Assembly (NCBI GenBank): GCA_027603945.1 | Contig: JADIIU010000150.1 | Coordinates: forward strand, 1 to 28,528 | Source of the DNA: Terramyces sp. JEL0728 | Taxonomy: Eukaryota; Chytridiomycota; Chytridiomycetes; Rhizophydiales; Terramycetaceae | Length of the DNA stretch: 28,528 bases | Direction: 5' to 3' | Shown here: in pieces, positions 1 through 11,028 of the stretch | Numbering within the stretch: the first letter of the stretch is position 1 | Layout: each line of letters opens with the position of its first letter | Made by a program: the position numbers and the translations under genes | Notes under the pieces: generated by a model | What the model was told of the DNA's origin: nothing | Databases searched by the model: none | The model's input: the letters and a program-made list of their open reading frames with translations, nothing else

Positions 1-374
1 ACCCATGCGTAAATGATTTTTCCTGCTATTGTCCAACTGTAAAATGCGTGTACTCGCTGTAATGTTGATATAGATGAGCAATGATCTAAAAAGAACCAGC
101 CGACTTCACACATTACTGTCAAAAAACTTACAAATGCCATTGAATAGTTGGAATTGTAAGCTCCACAAAGATACAGCCAAACTATATTCTGCCCTTTTAG
201 TATTGAAAAGATGATTAATATTAGTAATGCTTTGTTTGGCTTCGACTGAATGTATATTGTTGCTGTTATTATGAGGTCTAGGAGGAGGAATGTTGTTTGC
301 GTTTGTCCCCATGATGATACTGAAGTAATAAAGACTAATTCTGGGTCCAGAGTCAAGTCGAAACTTTCGCTCAT
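1..374 (-). CDS. Multi-pass membrane protein, C-terminus cut off by window edge
   Basis: Reading leftwards from an ATG at 374-372 the frame stays open for 124 codons to the window edge, so only the N-terminal part is present. It begins MSESFDLTLDPELVFI and contains at least three hydrophobic stretches: FLLLDLIITATIYI, then ALLILIIFSILKG running into IVWLYLCGAY, then MAFVSFLTVMCEVGWFFL. They are joined by short polar loops, as in a polytopic membrane protein. There is no cleavable-looking signal peptide. I do not recognise the family. The frame contains no stop and no obligatory intron. The 122 bp to the next minus-strand gene (stop at 497) could hold its promoter. The gene call rests on open frame and composition only. 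Confidence 0.6.
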   Translation of the reverse strand, partial: MSESFDLTLDPELVFITSVSSWGQTQTTFLLLDLIITATIYIQSKPNKALLILIIFSILKGQNIVWLYLCGAYNSNYSMAFVSFLTVMCEVGWFFLDHCSSISTLQRVHAFYSWTIAGKIIYAW

Positions 375-496
375 GAAAACACGTAAATTTTATTCAAATA
401 TTAAAGAATGACGATCGAGTTTTGGATACCGCCAATAAGAGCAATTCGCTACTCTTCAGTACTAGATTACAAATACGAATTTAAAATGTTATATAA

Positions 497-1429
497 TTAA
501 TGCTTATTTTCGTTCAATTCATCAGAATCAGAAATTGGTTCAGAAGAGCCATCATCTTGCGCGCCAGTTTCACTTGGTTCACTAATCACTCTCTCAAGTG
601 TATCTTTGTTTGGGAATCTTGCATCAGGATCGTTAGCTTCATAGTCTCCATCAGGCACACTTTCAGCCGCATAAGTGTATAATGGACCTTTGGCGTTTCT
701 TGAGTACGAGCCATAATCTTTGCCTTCATAGTAATGGCCATAGGTTGCTTCTTCTTCAATTGGAGGGGCATAAGGAGATTCTTCTTTAATAGGTGGGTAG
801 GCTTTTGGTACGATATAACTATTTCTCGCAGAGTTTGATGAATCACTTCCTACTGGAGATGCTGCCAAAGGTGATGATTGAGCAGGAGTTTTTTGTAAAT
901 TATTTGTCCCGAGTAAAATTGCTGAGCTTGGACGTGGAGCAAACAAATGTTCGGCAGGTGTATATTCCAATCCTTCATCCAAATTCTTGTCTTGGATAAC
1001 TCTGTTCTTTTTACGGTAGTGTCTGTAAAAGAACCAACCAGCTGCTGCTAAAATACCCGCAATGAATACTGCAAGCACTACCCAGCCGAATACGACAACT
1101 GCTGGTGATGCATTCGAGTTTCCGGTATCTCCACTTGGATCAGGAGAGCCAGTGGATGTTGCAAAACCGGGTTGCCCACTGGATAATGTTGTTGCGCTTT
1201 CAGTTGTAACCCCAATTGTAGGCGGCTGTGTAGTTGGTGCATTGGTTTGTGTCTGAGGTTGTGTTGTAGCTGGTGGATTGGTAGTAGTAGGAGGCGGATT
1301 GGCGGTAGTTGGGGCAATAGTTGTAGTTGGAGGTGGTGCCTCAGTCTTGCTCTCCACATGAACAGCCGAACTATTCTTTCCTTGACTAATTACTCGAGCC
1401 GCGAATAGCACAATTAATTTCCAATTCAT
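497..1429 (-). CDS. Single-pass type I membrane protein with mucin-like Thr/Pro ectodomain
   Basis: A 310-aa single-exon protein. Residues 1-17 (MNWKLIVLFAARVISQG) look like a signal peptide. Residues ~28-80 are a low-complexity Thr/Pro/Gln segment with repeated PPPTTT and PPATTQPQ motifs, expected to be heavily O-glycosylated. A clear transmembrane helix spans ~110-134 (VVVFGWVVLAVFIAGILAAAG). It is followed by a basic stop-transfer patch (YRHYRKKNR) and a ~170-residue cytoplasmic tail rich in Pro, Tyr, Ser and acidic residues. The layout is that of fungal cell-surface sensors of the Wsc/Mid2 kind or of membrane mucins. I see no cysteine-rich WSC domain, so a specific family cannot be named. 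It lies head-to-tail with a smaller membrane protein of similar plan at 1702-2097. Confidence 0.8.
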   Translation of the reverse strand: MNWKLIVLFAARVISQGKNSSAVHVESKTEAPPPTTTIAPTTANPPPTTTNPPATTQPQTQTNAPTTQPPTIGVTTESATTLSSGQPGFATSTGSPDPSGDTGNSNASPAVVVFGWVVLAVFIAGILAAAGWFFYRHYRKKNRVIQDKNLDEGLEYTPAEHLFAPRPSSAILLGTNNLQKTPAQSSPLAASPVGSDSSNSARNSYIVPKAYPPIKEESPYAPPIEEEATYGHYYEGKDYGSYSRNAKGPLYTYAAESVPDGDYEANDPDARFPNKDTLERVISEPSETGAQDDGSSEPISDSDELNENKH

Positions 1430-1701
1430 TTTCTATCTAAAAAACTTCTTTCAAAAAGAGCAGGACTGGTTCTTTGGCCGCAAAAAAGCGCTGTTTCACA
1501 ATTTCAAAGGATGCAAAGTTATGCTGTAAATGGAAAATTATACTGTATTTTGGTAGATTTATAAATGGTTATTTCCATTGTATTTATAGAGTGTGTATTA
1601 ACTGTTATTTTTCACCCAGCTTGTTTAGCCTCATCCGACTGGCCGTGTTTCTGATTGACAGTGCAACAATCAAGTATTCAGTTCTGCCTATTCTAGCTGT
1701 T
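1430..1701. other. Intergenic gap upstream of the mucin-like gene
   Basis: These 272 bp lie between the start of the mucin-like gene and the stop of the next minus-strand gene. A plus-strand frame crosses them but has no recognisable protein character and runs into the antisense of the neighbour. It presumably holds the promoter of the 497-1429 gene. No motif stands out. Confidence 0.4.
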
Positions 1702-2097
1702 TCAACGCTCCACTCTGCTCTTCACATTGTTGAGTTGGTGCGCATGATTACTTTCTATTGGCAAGCTTTCTAGTTCGTAAGAGCTCTCTTCTTTCGCCAT
1801 TCTTGTATTATTCTTCCTAAGGGTAAGCCAAATGCCACTGGCTGCAATTATTCCAACTAGAAATGCTACGAATCCCCAACTGCAAATGAATAAAGGAGAA
1901 GTGCCATCTGTGTCAATGCCATGCAAAGAGGTGGTTGATCCGGCTGGCGCTTGGCTGTCTGTCGGGACGAGTAAAGGGGTTTCTTGTGTTGAATTAGGCT
2001 GTATGGTAGCAGAAGCCATACTCTGTTGAATTGTGGATACAAACCCATGTTTTTGAGACTGTACATTCATCATCAAGGATAAGATCATTGGCTTCAT
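1702..2097 (-). CDS. Small single-pass membrane protein
   Basis: A 131-aa frame starting MKPMILSLMMNVQS, a weak possible signal peptide. Residues ~20-68 are a Ser/Thr/Gln/Pro-rich segment with one N-glycosylation site (NSTQ). One transmembrane helix covers ~69-93 (LFICSWGFVAFLVGIIAASG and the residues after it), followed by a basic LRKNNTR border and a ~35-residue tail. The order of parts matches the larger neighbour at 497-1429, so the two may be distant relatives or work at the same membrane, but I see no alignable core. I do not recognise a family. Codon use and the clean hydrophobic segment support it as real. The start is the first ATG of the frame. Confidence 0.55.
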   Translation of the reverse strand: MKPMILSLMMNVQSQKHGFVSTIQQSMASATIQPNSTQETPLLVPTDSQAPAGSTTSLHGIDTDGTSPLFICSWGFVAFLVGIIAASGIWLTLRKNNTRMAKEESSYELESLPIESNHAHQLNNVKSRVER

Positions 2098-2857
2098 TGA
2101 AACAGTTGTAAGGACACAAGGATTTGTGATCGATCACAAGAAAAATTGTTGGTAATGCACTGAAATGAACTTTTTTGAGTGTGATATTGGCAACGGATGA
2201 ATTTGATCCAAACGATATTTGGCAATGTGCCGTCGAAACGCTTTACATCACGAAAAGAGACTTGTATTTATTCCCATGATGAACAGGAACCTCTGATGAG
2301 TTTTGTCGCCTTCCCATAAGATATCCAAGATTTACCGCTCTGTATTGCTGTTTATAGTTGCTTTGAAGTATGTGCACCAAAACTGCCTGTATCTGGCTCT
2401 GTGAATTGCGCTTCAGTGTATAAGTGATATTCATCCTCTGCTTTTTCATATCAAACAGAACTACACTAGCGCTGACTCGCATCATTCCAGGAATAGTATG
2501 ATGTTATTATCAGCCTAGGTCCAATATGTAATTGGCTCTGCAATTTTACCCCCACTGCCTCTAAAAGTCATATGAAAGACACAGATACCGCTTTCTTTCA
2601 TTTATGAACAGCTGCCTTTCCGCGCCTTGAAATTCCCTACTTTCATCACAAGGCTCATACGTGTTTATGACAGCTTGGATTTGACAGGAAGCAATTGGAT
2701 TCCAACGTAAGACGGATTAACGCAAATCCTTTCTTCTTAGGGTTATTGGCACGCTCTTTTTTTCAGTTAAATGAAATGCACAGATCACCAGGGACCTAGT
2801 ACCGCAGAGTAACACTGCACAAGAAAATAACGAAAATTCTCGAGAAAATTAAAATAG
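2098..2857. other. 760-bp stretch without a confident gene; several short protein-like frames
   Basis: I found no gene I would defend here. A minus-strand frame at 2485-2243 encodes 80 aa (MMRVSASVVLFDMKKQRMNI...). Short open pieces in other frames also look protein-like, for example a plus-strand piece ending NDIWQCAVETLYITKRD at ~2195-2276 and a minus-strand piece EKAEDEYHLYTEAQFTEPD at ~2360-2450. None joins into a sensible product with a 19-22 nt intron. It may contain a decayed gene, a small fast-evolving gene, or only the promoter of the large gene that starts at 2858. Confidence 0.4.
2243..2485 (-). CDS. Possible 80-aa hypothetical protein
   Basis: This is an ATG-to-TAA frame of 80 codons with a mixed, basic composition (MMRVSASVVLFDMKKQRMNI...) and no transmembrane segment or domain I recognise. 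A second frame on the same strand also looks protein-like across part of it, which weakens the case. Listed as a low-confidence candidate only. Confidence 0.2.
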   Translation of the reverse strand: MMRVSASVVLFDMKKQRMNITYTLKRNSQSQIQAVLVHILQSNYKQQYRAVNLGYLMGRRQNSSEVPVHHGNKYKSLFVM

Positions 2858-5800
2858 ATGATTGGTGCTGGAGGCGAAACTGACCAGCAGCCAGCCAAAA
2901 ACTCTCTAAAGAGCGCAGCTAATGCGCAATACCACAGCAGACCCCAGGGTCTTTTCAAAAAATTAGCAACCTTCTACAAAGTAAGACCAGCTAACTTTAG
3001 CCTACCTATCCCAATGCAGAAAAAGGACTCAACCCAGACCAATTAGTAAAATACAAAAGATATTGGGGAGGCAGGATGAAGCCCTTTGAATTCGTCCTTC
3101 TCCACATATTTGTCTTGATCAACTTTTTCACAGTTGTCCTTTCTCCCATTTTCTACTTTTACATTATCCCCAAATATGTTCAGTATATCGTAGATGGAAT
3201 CGGAACAGGCTCAAATCCACCAATCCTGTTGCGGAATTTTAATGTCGGAAAGTTTACAAATGATTCATTGGGGATTGGAGTTTCAATTGGAGTAGATCCA
3301 ATCTTACCATTTCCAATCAACGGCGGAATCGGCGCAACACATGTAACAGTCGTAGATGAGCTGGATAATAAAATCGCAGAGTTGGATATCCCTGAACTGG
3401 ATTTCTGGATAAACAGACAAGTCGATATTGCAATGAATACTACTGTTCAGATTAATTCCAATAGTCAACAGAATTTACAAAAGATGCTTATGCGAATGTC
3501 ATCTTCATCTGGAATCTCTGATCTTACTTTTACGATCCATTTTAATGCTCCAATCAAAGCATTTGGTATACCTGTTTATGCCGGATTACCACTACACAAA
3601 GTACTAAATCTTGGAGAGTTGAATGCATCTCTAGCTTCATTTGGAAGATTTCTTGGCAGAACTGAAAACGCTGTATCTCCAGAATCTTTCAGAGCTACAG
3701 GTATTTGTTTATTTACATAGGCGCTGATTTAAGAGAGCATTTTGCTGCTAACGATATCATGTCAATCACACAATCATTTGGACTCGTGTGGTCCAAGCTT
3801 GGAATTACAATGAATGACAAAGGAATGCAAATTGATATGATTTTGTCATTTGAAAATGGAACCCCACTAACTGTTACCCTTATTGAAGGAATTCAACTCT
3901 ATTTATCTTTACAAGATATCCCAATAATGAAAATTTCAATTGATAAAGTCGATCTACTTGACGGATTACAAAACTTTGAAATGAAGATCAGCATTGTTAT
4001 GATTGATGACAAGATTTCTGCTGCAAATCTTGGTGCTGCTTTGGAATTGGCTTCCAAATCATACGTAGATACAGGTGATTTTGCAATTTCAGTAGCTGGG
4101 CCGATCGATATCCAAAATGGAGATTTTGTTCATTTCATTACCCAAGAATTTAAATTTGTAATCACCTTTTCAGATATATGGTCGATCGTTACCTCCATCG
4201 CAGGGCCAATCAATTTATCCTCATTGGGTTCGATTCAAAGTATCTTGCAGAATGCTCAAGTCCAATCAATTTTAGGTAATTCTTCTATCGCACTGGATGT
4301 ATTATCCGACAAGATACAGATTCCTATTGGATTAGTGTTGCCTGATTTCTTGCCTATCCCAAGAGAAATTGATTTCCCTTACTTTACAACAGTTTCAGTT
4401 GTTGGGCAGACCTCCCAGCTTATAAAGAGCAATGTCAACCCAGTGTCTATCAGCAGAAACGATATCAATATCCAAGCAAATACAACTGTGGCTGTAGTGC
4501 CAAATAATACAGATGTAGCAGCTACTGAACTCGCACAGGCGATCAATCCTATTTTAGCTGCCAATCCAACAGTAAAACTTGCTAATTTTAGAGCTCCGTA
4601 ATTGGAATTTCACAGCTGGCTTTTTACCCAGATGACCAGCAGCATTTTAAATGGTGCGATGAAATATTTGGCAACAAAGTCATCCAAATCCATTTGCCTG
4701 CGATTCCTAAAGAGAAAATCATCAATGCTTTACTAGATGCTCCTGATCTGGGTATTAGCAAAGCAGTAAGCAATTTGCTTACCGTCAACAAATTCGACAT
4801 TGCCCAGTTAAATGATCAACCAGGATTCGGTGTTGACGGAAATGTAAATGTACATTATCCAGCTGGGCTTCCTATCCTCAAGGTTGATTTTGGATATTTC
4901 AACATTGATGCAACTGTTGAAAGTGCAGATTTCGCTTCCCTCCAACTCCCGGTTGGTTTGCAATTTGCACCTAGTGCTTCTGGCACTGTTTTGGATGCTT
5001 CGGCTGTTGTGAGCAGAAACTCTAAAGTCCCAGAAAAGGCACAACGTTTCGTCGATTCATTCGTGAATGATGATGCTCCTCCATCATACATGGGTGTGAC
5101 TGGATTAAAATTCGGAGCCAACTCTCAATCAGCGTTTGTAACTTTCTCCAAAGTCAATATCGACCTTTCTACCGGCACTATATTGAACATTACAGAATCT
5201 GTTGGGTTCCAGAACGCCGTGTCAAAATTGATTGAAAACACACTTGTAAAAGTTGCCGGTGCTGACTTGAATGTTGCTTCTTCGAGTCAAGTGTCTGTTG
5301 TAGCAAATACTGTATTGAACAACCCAACTGTTGCTAATATCAATTTGGGATCAATCTCAGCTGATCTTTCTGCAGATCAAAATGTGCTTGGAACCACAGT
5401 GATCAACCCTCTTTCTATCAAAGCTGGTTCGTCACCTTTGGATGTGAATTTAAGGGTATCTCTTTCCCAGGGAACTTCTGATCTGGAGCATGCTATTGCT
5501 TCCATAGTCAACAGCGTATTGACAGACTCAAGTTCAAACAATGTCGTTGGAGTCCAAGGCATTAAGCTGATACCAGTCCAACAAACTTCTCCAAATAGTA
5601 TAATTGATCAATTCTCTTCAGTCAAGGTCCAAGTTGCTCTATCCAAACTGAAATCGTTTATATCCGGATTGCAAAGCACCAAATCCAAGCTGTTGGATAT
5701 ATCTGCATTGTTACCTCCTGACAACTTTATAGACACAGTAAACCCTGCCTTTACTTATGCTTCCGTGGACGCAAAACCAATGCAGGTTATGGCGGTCGGT

Positions 5801-8800
5801 GCATCGGTGAGCTACAGCAATGTGTTGCCAATATCAGCGAAAATTCCTTTTGCTGCGGTAACTGTTCAAATTGATAATCTAAAAACGTTCATTGTTCAAA
5901 TTACTGGAATCGAAATCGACAGAAAATCAGGTAAGTCTAATTATAATAGCAGGAGTATTGTCGCCTAAATTGACTGTTCAATTTGGAAGCGATCAAAATG
6001 TGCCCACATCTTTGGCTACCTTTGTACAAAACTTCTTGGATGGTCAAATTTCACAGCCAGTTTCAATTGGCCAAATCTACTTTGGTGGATCCGCAAACGA
6101 TCAAAATGGCCTGCTTTCTGCAACTACTGTTGCGGTGAACTCGTATCTGTCTAACTTTGCTTCTTATGGCCAAAAGATTTCCAACGCTCTTTCTGGGGTG
6201 GTCATTTCAGCACTCCAAAAGAGAGATACGCTATTCTCGCTCAATCTTTTCGGCAACGTCAACTTTGCCCTAAATCAGCTTGACATCGCAATCCAACCAA
6301 ATAAGGTTATTGGAGTGAACATTGGTTCGACTTTAGGTCTACCTTTCCCAGTTGATTTGAATCTACCCTACGTCAGAGTTGCCTTGAATATCGATTCTGA
6401 GCTGTTTGCCAATATAGACTTGGGAATGGCACTGGCTGCTGGGAATTCTGCACTAACGCTTAAACCAATAGTAAATGTGAACGACGTCGACTCTTTAGCT
6501 CAAAAAATCGGATCTCTTGTATCCGACATTGCGAACGGAAACAAACTATCATCGGGTGTTGGCGTCAACCAGATTTCTTTTGGGATGTCGCAATCTGAAT
6601 CCATCAATGCATTTTCGATGCTTAATGTAATGGTGCCTGTTCAAAAATTGATCGATTCTGCCGGTGGTTCCTTGCAGGTTCCATCATTTAAAGACTTTGT
6701 CAACACCTATGGAATTTCTCTCGGCAGTTTAGCAATCCAAGCAAAACAACAACGCACTGTCAATCTGGGAACTGCTTTGAAGTTCAACAATCACTTCCCC
6801 GTATCTCTTTCAGGTCTAAATTACATTTCAACATCAGCGGGTATCGACAATGTGGAAGTTGTTGGGGTCACGATCCCTGGGCTGTCTTTACTACCAGGAA
6901 GCAACCTATTCAACACATCAATCGCTGCTACGTTCCCTTCTAGTTTGGCCATCCAAGAAAAGGTGGGGCAATTCGCGTCAAATGTTAACAATAACCTGGG
7001 ACACACCTCCGAAAATCTGGCAGTTGCTGGCATCACTTTTGGCTATAGTCAATCAGAACAATTCAAATTTCTAAGTCAAGCAAAGTTTGAAATCAGCTCC
7101 GCAAGAATCATTAATCAGGATACAATCGATGATTTGGCGTCTTTGGTGCAACAAAAGGTCAATTTAAACTTGGCAGATATCGTGTCTATCAAAAGTCTAA
7201 ATGCCGAATTTACCAAAGACAAGAAAATTCTTGCTTCCATTGGCGGTTCTACAGCAATCAATTTCCCTATTACCATCGACTTGCCATTCGTTACTTTGGA
7301 TGCCACTGTTGATAAAGTGGATGGGTTTTCTGTTGGAGTTAGCAACCTCCACTTGCAAGGAGTTGGTCCATTGTCGATAGCTTCTGTGGTTGGATCTCCA
7401 GATACAGAATCTCTTGCTTTCAAAATTGCCGCAATTGTAAACGCGATTGAAAACGGAACCCCATTGCCTGGACTAATTGGTGGAGGAAAGTTGGTATTCG
7501 GGGTGGACTCTCAGGATAACATTGATACCTTTAACCAAGTATTCGTCAATCTCAATCTCGAAACCGTTGCACGGCCAATCATCAACAATTTCCCTTCAGT
7601 TAATGTTCAAGACGTCTTCAATGATCTTGGGTTGAAAATTACTCAAGCTGCAGTAGCTGCAAAACCAAACAAGGTTTTGGCGGCTTCAGCTTCGCTATCT
7701 TTGACAAACAACTTTGAATTGGGAATCAAGGGGCTAAACTATGTATTTACTGGAGTTGGCATCAACACCATAGAGATATTGGAATTTTACTCTCCTAGTT
7801 TTGCTTCCATTACACCTGGGACCCAATCAATGGCTGTCGATATGCAGCTACATTTCCCATCTTCTGATCTTATCAAGTCTACCTTTGGAAAGTTTGTCTC
7901 TGATTTAACCGAAAATTTTGGTAAAACCACTGAAATGATCTCCTTGTCTAATCTGGCTTTTGGGTTTGACGAATCATCTAAATTCAACTTTTTGTCAAGA
8001 TCAATGATTGGAGCGCAATCTTTGTCGATATTAAATCAAAAGACTTTGGACGCAGCGCTCGAAATCGCCTCTAATATGGGTTTCAACCTCTCACAAATTA
8101 TTGATCAAGTTCAAGTTCAAAACCTGGATGCAACTTTTGTGGAAAACAGCAATATCAATGCAGGAATAGGTGCAAATATCTTGATGCCATTTGAAATCTC
8201 CCTGGACATGCCTTACTTTACTTCTGCTATTGCGCTAAGTTCCATGGATCTTTTGAATGTGGAGGTAAATGGGGTAAAAGTAAATGGAAAGGGTCAAAAT
8301 AGTTTGGCTCTGCAATCACTGGTGAAATTCTTTGACTCTGACGATCTAGAAAATCATGTTCGCGACGTTGTGGACGCAGCTTTGAACCAACAAGCTATCC
8401 CCGGAACTATTGGAGTCCGTGGTCCTATGTTTGGCTTTGATAGCACTCCTCAAAACGTAATTGATACATTTGAACAGTTGGATGCCCATGTTTCGCTTGA
8501 GAAGTTTGCTGATCTCTTTGTCCCAACTTGGAGGTCGGGCAGCATTCCTTCATTATCAAATTTCTTGGACAAACTCAATTTGGAACTGCAGCACCTACTG
8601 GTCAAGACATTGCCAAAGAAGAACATCGGGGCTCGTATTCAAGGCACTTTTGATATTCCACTCAGCTTTTCCCTTTCTGGGTTTGGCTTCTTTGGAGTTC
8701 AAATTGGCCTGGATAACCTTCCGATGCTTGATGTTGTTGGTCCTGAAGGTTTAACGATTTCTCATCCGCACAACGCACTTGACTTGCAGACAATTGTTCA

Positions 8801-10960
8801 TTTCCCTTCATCCGTGTCCATTCAAGACAAAGCTGCCAGTTTTGCTCAGAGTATTACTCAAAATGGCATTGATAATGTCAAGGAAACGCTATTGGTCCAA
8901 CAATTGACTTTTGGGCACGATCAGGCAACTGCGATTAAGGTGTTTTCCAAAGTCGCCTTGAAAATCTCTCCAAAATCAATTTTTAATCAAGATCTGGTCA
9001 ACTTTATCTACAAAGAACTAAATCTTGGGCAGTTCTCCAACTCTAAGAGCTTGATTGACAATTTCAGTCTGAACAAGGCTCATATTGATGGCTCGGTGCC
9101 AAATGTTGTTTCTGCAGATATTGGGGTTGGTTTGAAGAACGTGTCTGTTCCTGTTGAAGCCGATATTGGATATGCAGGTATCATGCTGACATTGGACAAC
9201 AATCAGTAGAATATTATTAACATAGATTGCTAGAAGTTGCTGTTAATTCAGGTCTTTCTGTGAAAACCATTTCAAATCAACTTGAGATGGACTTGAATAA
9301 CACAGTCAAATTTATTGAAAATGATGCAGGCAGAGCGGACGTTGCTGTCCTGGCAAACAATCTCTACCAAGGATCACCAATTTCAAACACTGTTGGTGCT
9401 ATTGGCATTATATTTGGGTCTGACAATAGCCCCGACAACATTATTGACACTCTATCCAAAGTTGCAGCAAACTTTGATCTCGGCAATTTGATTAATCAAG
9501 TGAAGGGAGGTTCCTCATTCGTGAGCAATCTTGGTGTGCAATTTGAACGATTATCATTTGATATTTTGGACCCAATCACTATGGCATTCGACCTTGGCGT
9601 GGCTCTAAAAGGCATTACAGCTGACCTTAAACTCAATATGCCATATGTCCACACTGAAGCATTGTTCAATAGCAAGGACTTTGTGCACGCCAGACTGTAC
9701 AACTTGCAAGCAACAAGTGAAATGCTGACTCTATATGCGAATATCAGCTACACAAGCCAGCCTGACACTGCAGCAGCAATCATCGCAGCTGTTGATGAAA
9801 TTATTTTCCACACCGACTTTAGTTTCAGTCAAACCCTTACTGTGCAGAGCATTGAGTTTGGTGCTAGCGCAAAATCAACAATACGGACATTGGCAGATGC
9901 TTCCATTTCTCAAGATTTGTATAAGCCTGTTGACTGGATTTGGAATTTCTTTGAAGACAACAAGCCTTTTGATTTCAAGTACATTAATGCCGTCCTGGTT
10001 AAACAAGGGGTTGATATTGATATTCAAGGTGTAGTTCCGCCATTTAACCTTACCAATCTACTTTCCGCAATTGAAATCCAAATGGCATATCAAGTTGGAG
10101 GCACTGGATTCGTTTACGATGCATTTGATATCACAATTGATATTTTCAAACCTCCATACGTTCACTTGATGGCAGTTCCCAACATGGATCCAAAAGTAGG
10201 CATTGTACGACCGATGCTTGACTGTTTGTTGCGTATCTTGGACTTTCAGTCTTTCAGTGAGAACGCGAGATTGACGAAATTGGTGCTTGTTGGTGGCAAT
10301 GGACAAAGGATGGATTTGTTTGGCAGTGGTATTATACACGGAAGGCCTTTGTTCTTTATCCCTCCTATTAACGTTGATGTCTTGGCTCACTGGCCATTTA
10401 ATGGACTCGGAATTGATCTTCCTATTCAAATTGATGTTGGTTTCTTGAATCCTTCGATAGTTCATATTGATGTTGGGAAAATATTTGTTGATTTGAACAA
10501 CGGAGGCGGAGATACACTTGCGACATTTAAGACTACTGATGACGGCTTGGTAATCATGAACAAACCAGATGGAGGCAATGCGACAAGTATGGCTGGCCCT
10601 CCAAACATTGGCATTTTTGTGATTGAATTTCCGTGGCACGATCTTAATCCAATCACACTTGTCAATACAATCATTGATTTGATAGAAGGGAAAGGGTTTT
10701 ATCCGCATATTTATTTCGAGCGCGGTAATGATCAAATCGTATGGTTCAATGAAATTTTGGACCAGTTTGCTTCAGAAGGATTGCTAACCCAGCTTGTGCC
10801 TTTGATTGGGTACATCATCAGTCACTTGAAGCTGGAGATATTTGGGATCGATCTGGAAAAGGTTCCGATTGTTGGCACCTTGTTTGACAAGGCAAAGGAG
10901 TGGGCCGCAAGCCATTTACCTGGAGGCATCCAACAAAATATGGTTATTAATGGACATTAG
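2858..10960 (+). CDS. Giant Tag1/DUF3712-like membrane-anchored protein of tandem ~155-aa repeats
   Basis: Exons 2858-2980, 3001-3700, 3721-4571, 4592-5930, 5950-9205 and 9226-10960 join into 2667 codons plus stop. The five introns are 20, 20, 20, 19 and 20 nt. A ~70-residue cytoplasmic N-terminus precedes one transmembrane helix at ~71-97 (FVLLHIFVLINFFTVVLSPI). Everything after it should be luminal or extracellular. The rest consists of beta-rich repeats, each carrying a motif like FGxDSxxNxIDTF or FGxxxSxxFxFLS every ~150-160 residues. This is the look of fungal DUF3712 proteins such as yeast Tag1, a vacuolar-membrane protein. Published modelling places Tag1 in the LEA-2 family of proposed lipid-transfer proteins. 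Yeast Tag1 is far shorter, so this one is strongly expanded. The start is the ATG whose short first exon splices in frame to the helix. The lipid role is family-based inference. Confidence 0.85.
5111..9859 (+). repeat. Tandem ~155-aa protein repeat marked by FG motifs
   Basis: The FG-type motif recurs at about 5111, (5570, degenerate), 6081, 6577, 7038, 7498, 7959, 8430, 8910, 9413 and 9857. After subtracting introns the spacing is ~148-165 codons. Two flavours tend to alternate: one ending IDTFxxxxVxxxL and one ending FLSxAxxxISxxSIxNQ. The period is therefore either one ~155-aa domain or a ~310-aa pair. The repeats are divergent at the DNA level. Confidence 0.75.
5931..5949 (+). other. 19-nt intron with a second acceptor 3 nt downstream
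   Basis: GTAAGTCTAATTATAATAG separates exons 4 and 5 of the Tag1-like gene. The next three bases are CAG, so splicing at 5949 or 5952 both keep the frame and differ by one codon. This is a NAGNAG-type acceptor. The 19-nt choice fits the size of the other introns better. Confidence 0.7.
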
Positions 10961-10998
10961 AATAAAAAGTAACTTTAAGGTTTCAAGCCACACACCAC

Positions 10999-11005
10999 TA
11001 TATAA
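10999..11005 (+). promoter_or_regulatory. Possible TATA element (TATATAA) of the HOP1-like gene
   Basis: TATATAA ends 23 bp before the HOP1-like ATG at 11029, inside a 68-bp gap after the Tag1-like stop codon. If it works as a TATA box the 5' UTR would be only a few bases. The AT-rich background makes chance occurrence plausible. Confidence 0.3.
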
Positions 11006-11028
11006 CTCTAAACTAATCCAATATTCGT

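Noticed and set aside
106..312. Minus-strand 68-aa frame
   Set aside because: The overlapping minus-strand frame open from 374 to the edge has real membrane-protein character, so this is its shadow.
1474..1773. Plus-strand 99-aa frame
   Set aside because: It spans an intergenic gap and the antisense of the 1702-2097 gene, with no recognisable composition.
4598..4615. 18-nt intron candidate in the Tag1-like gene
   Set aside because: It leads to the wrong frame. The 20-nt candidate at 4572-4591 gives the continuous protein.
10058..10735. Long minus-strand frame (225 aa) inside the Tag1-like gene
   Set aside because: It is the mirror of a conserved-looking coding exon; its own sequence shows no domain.
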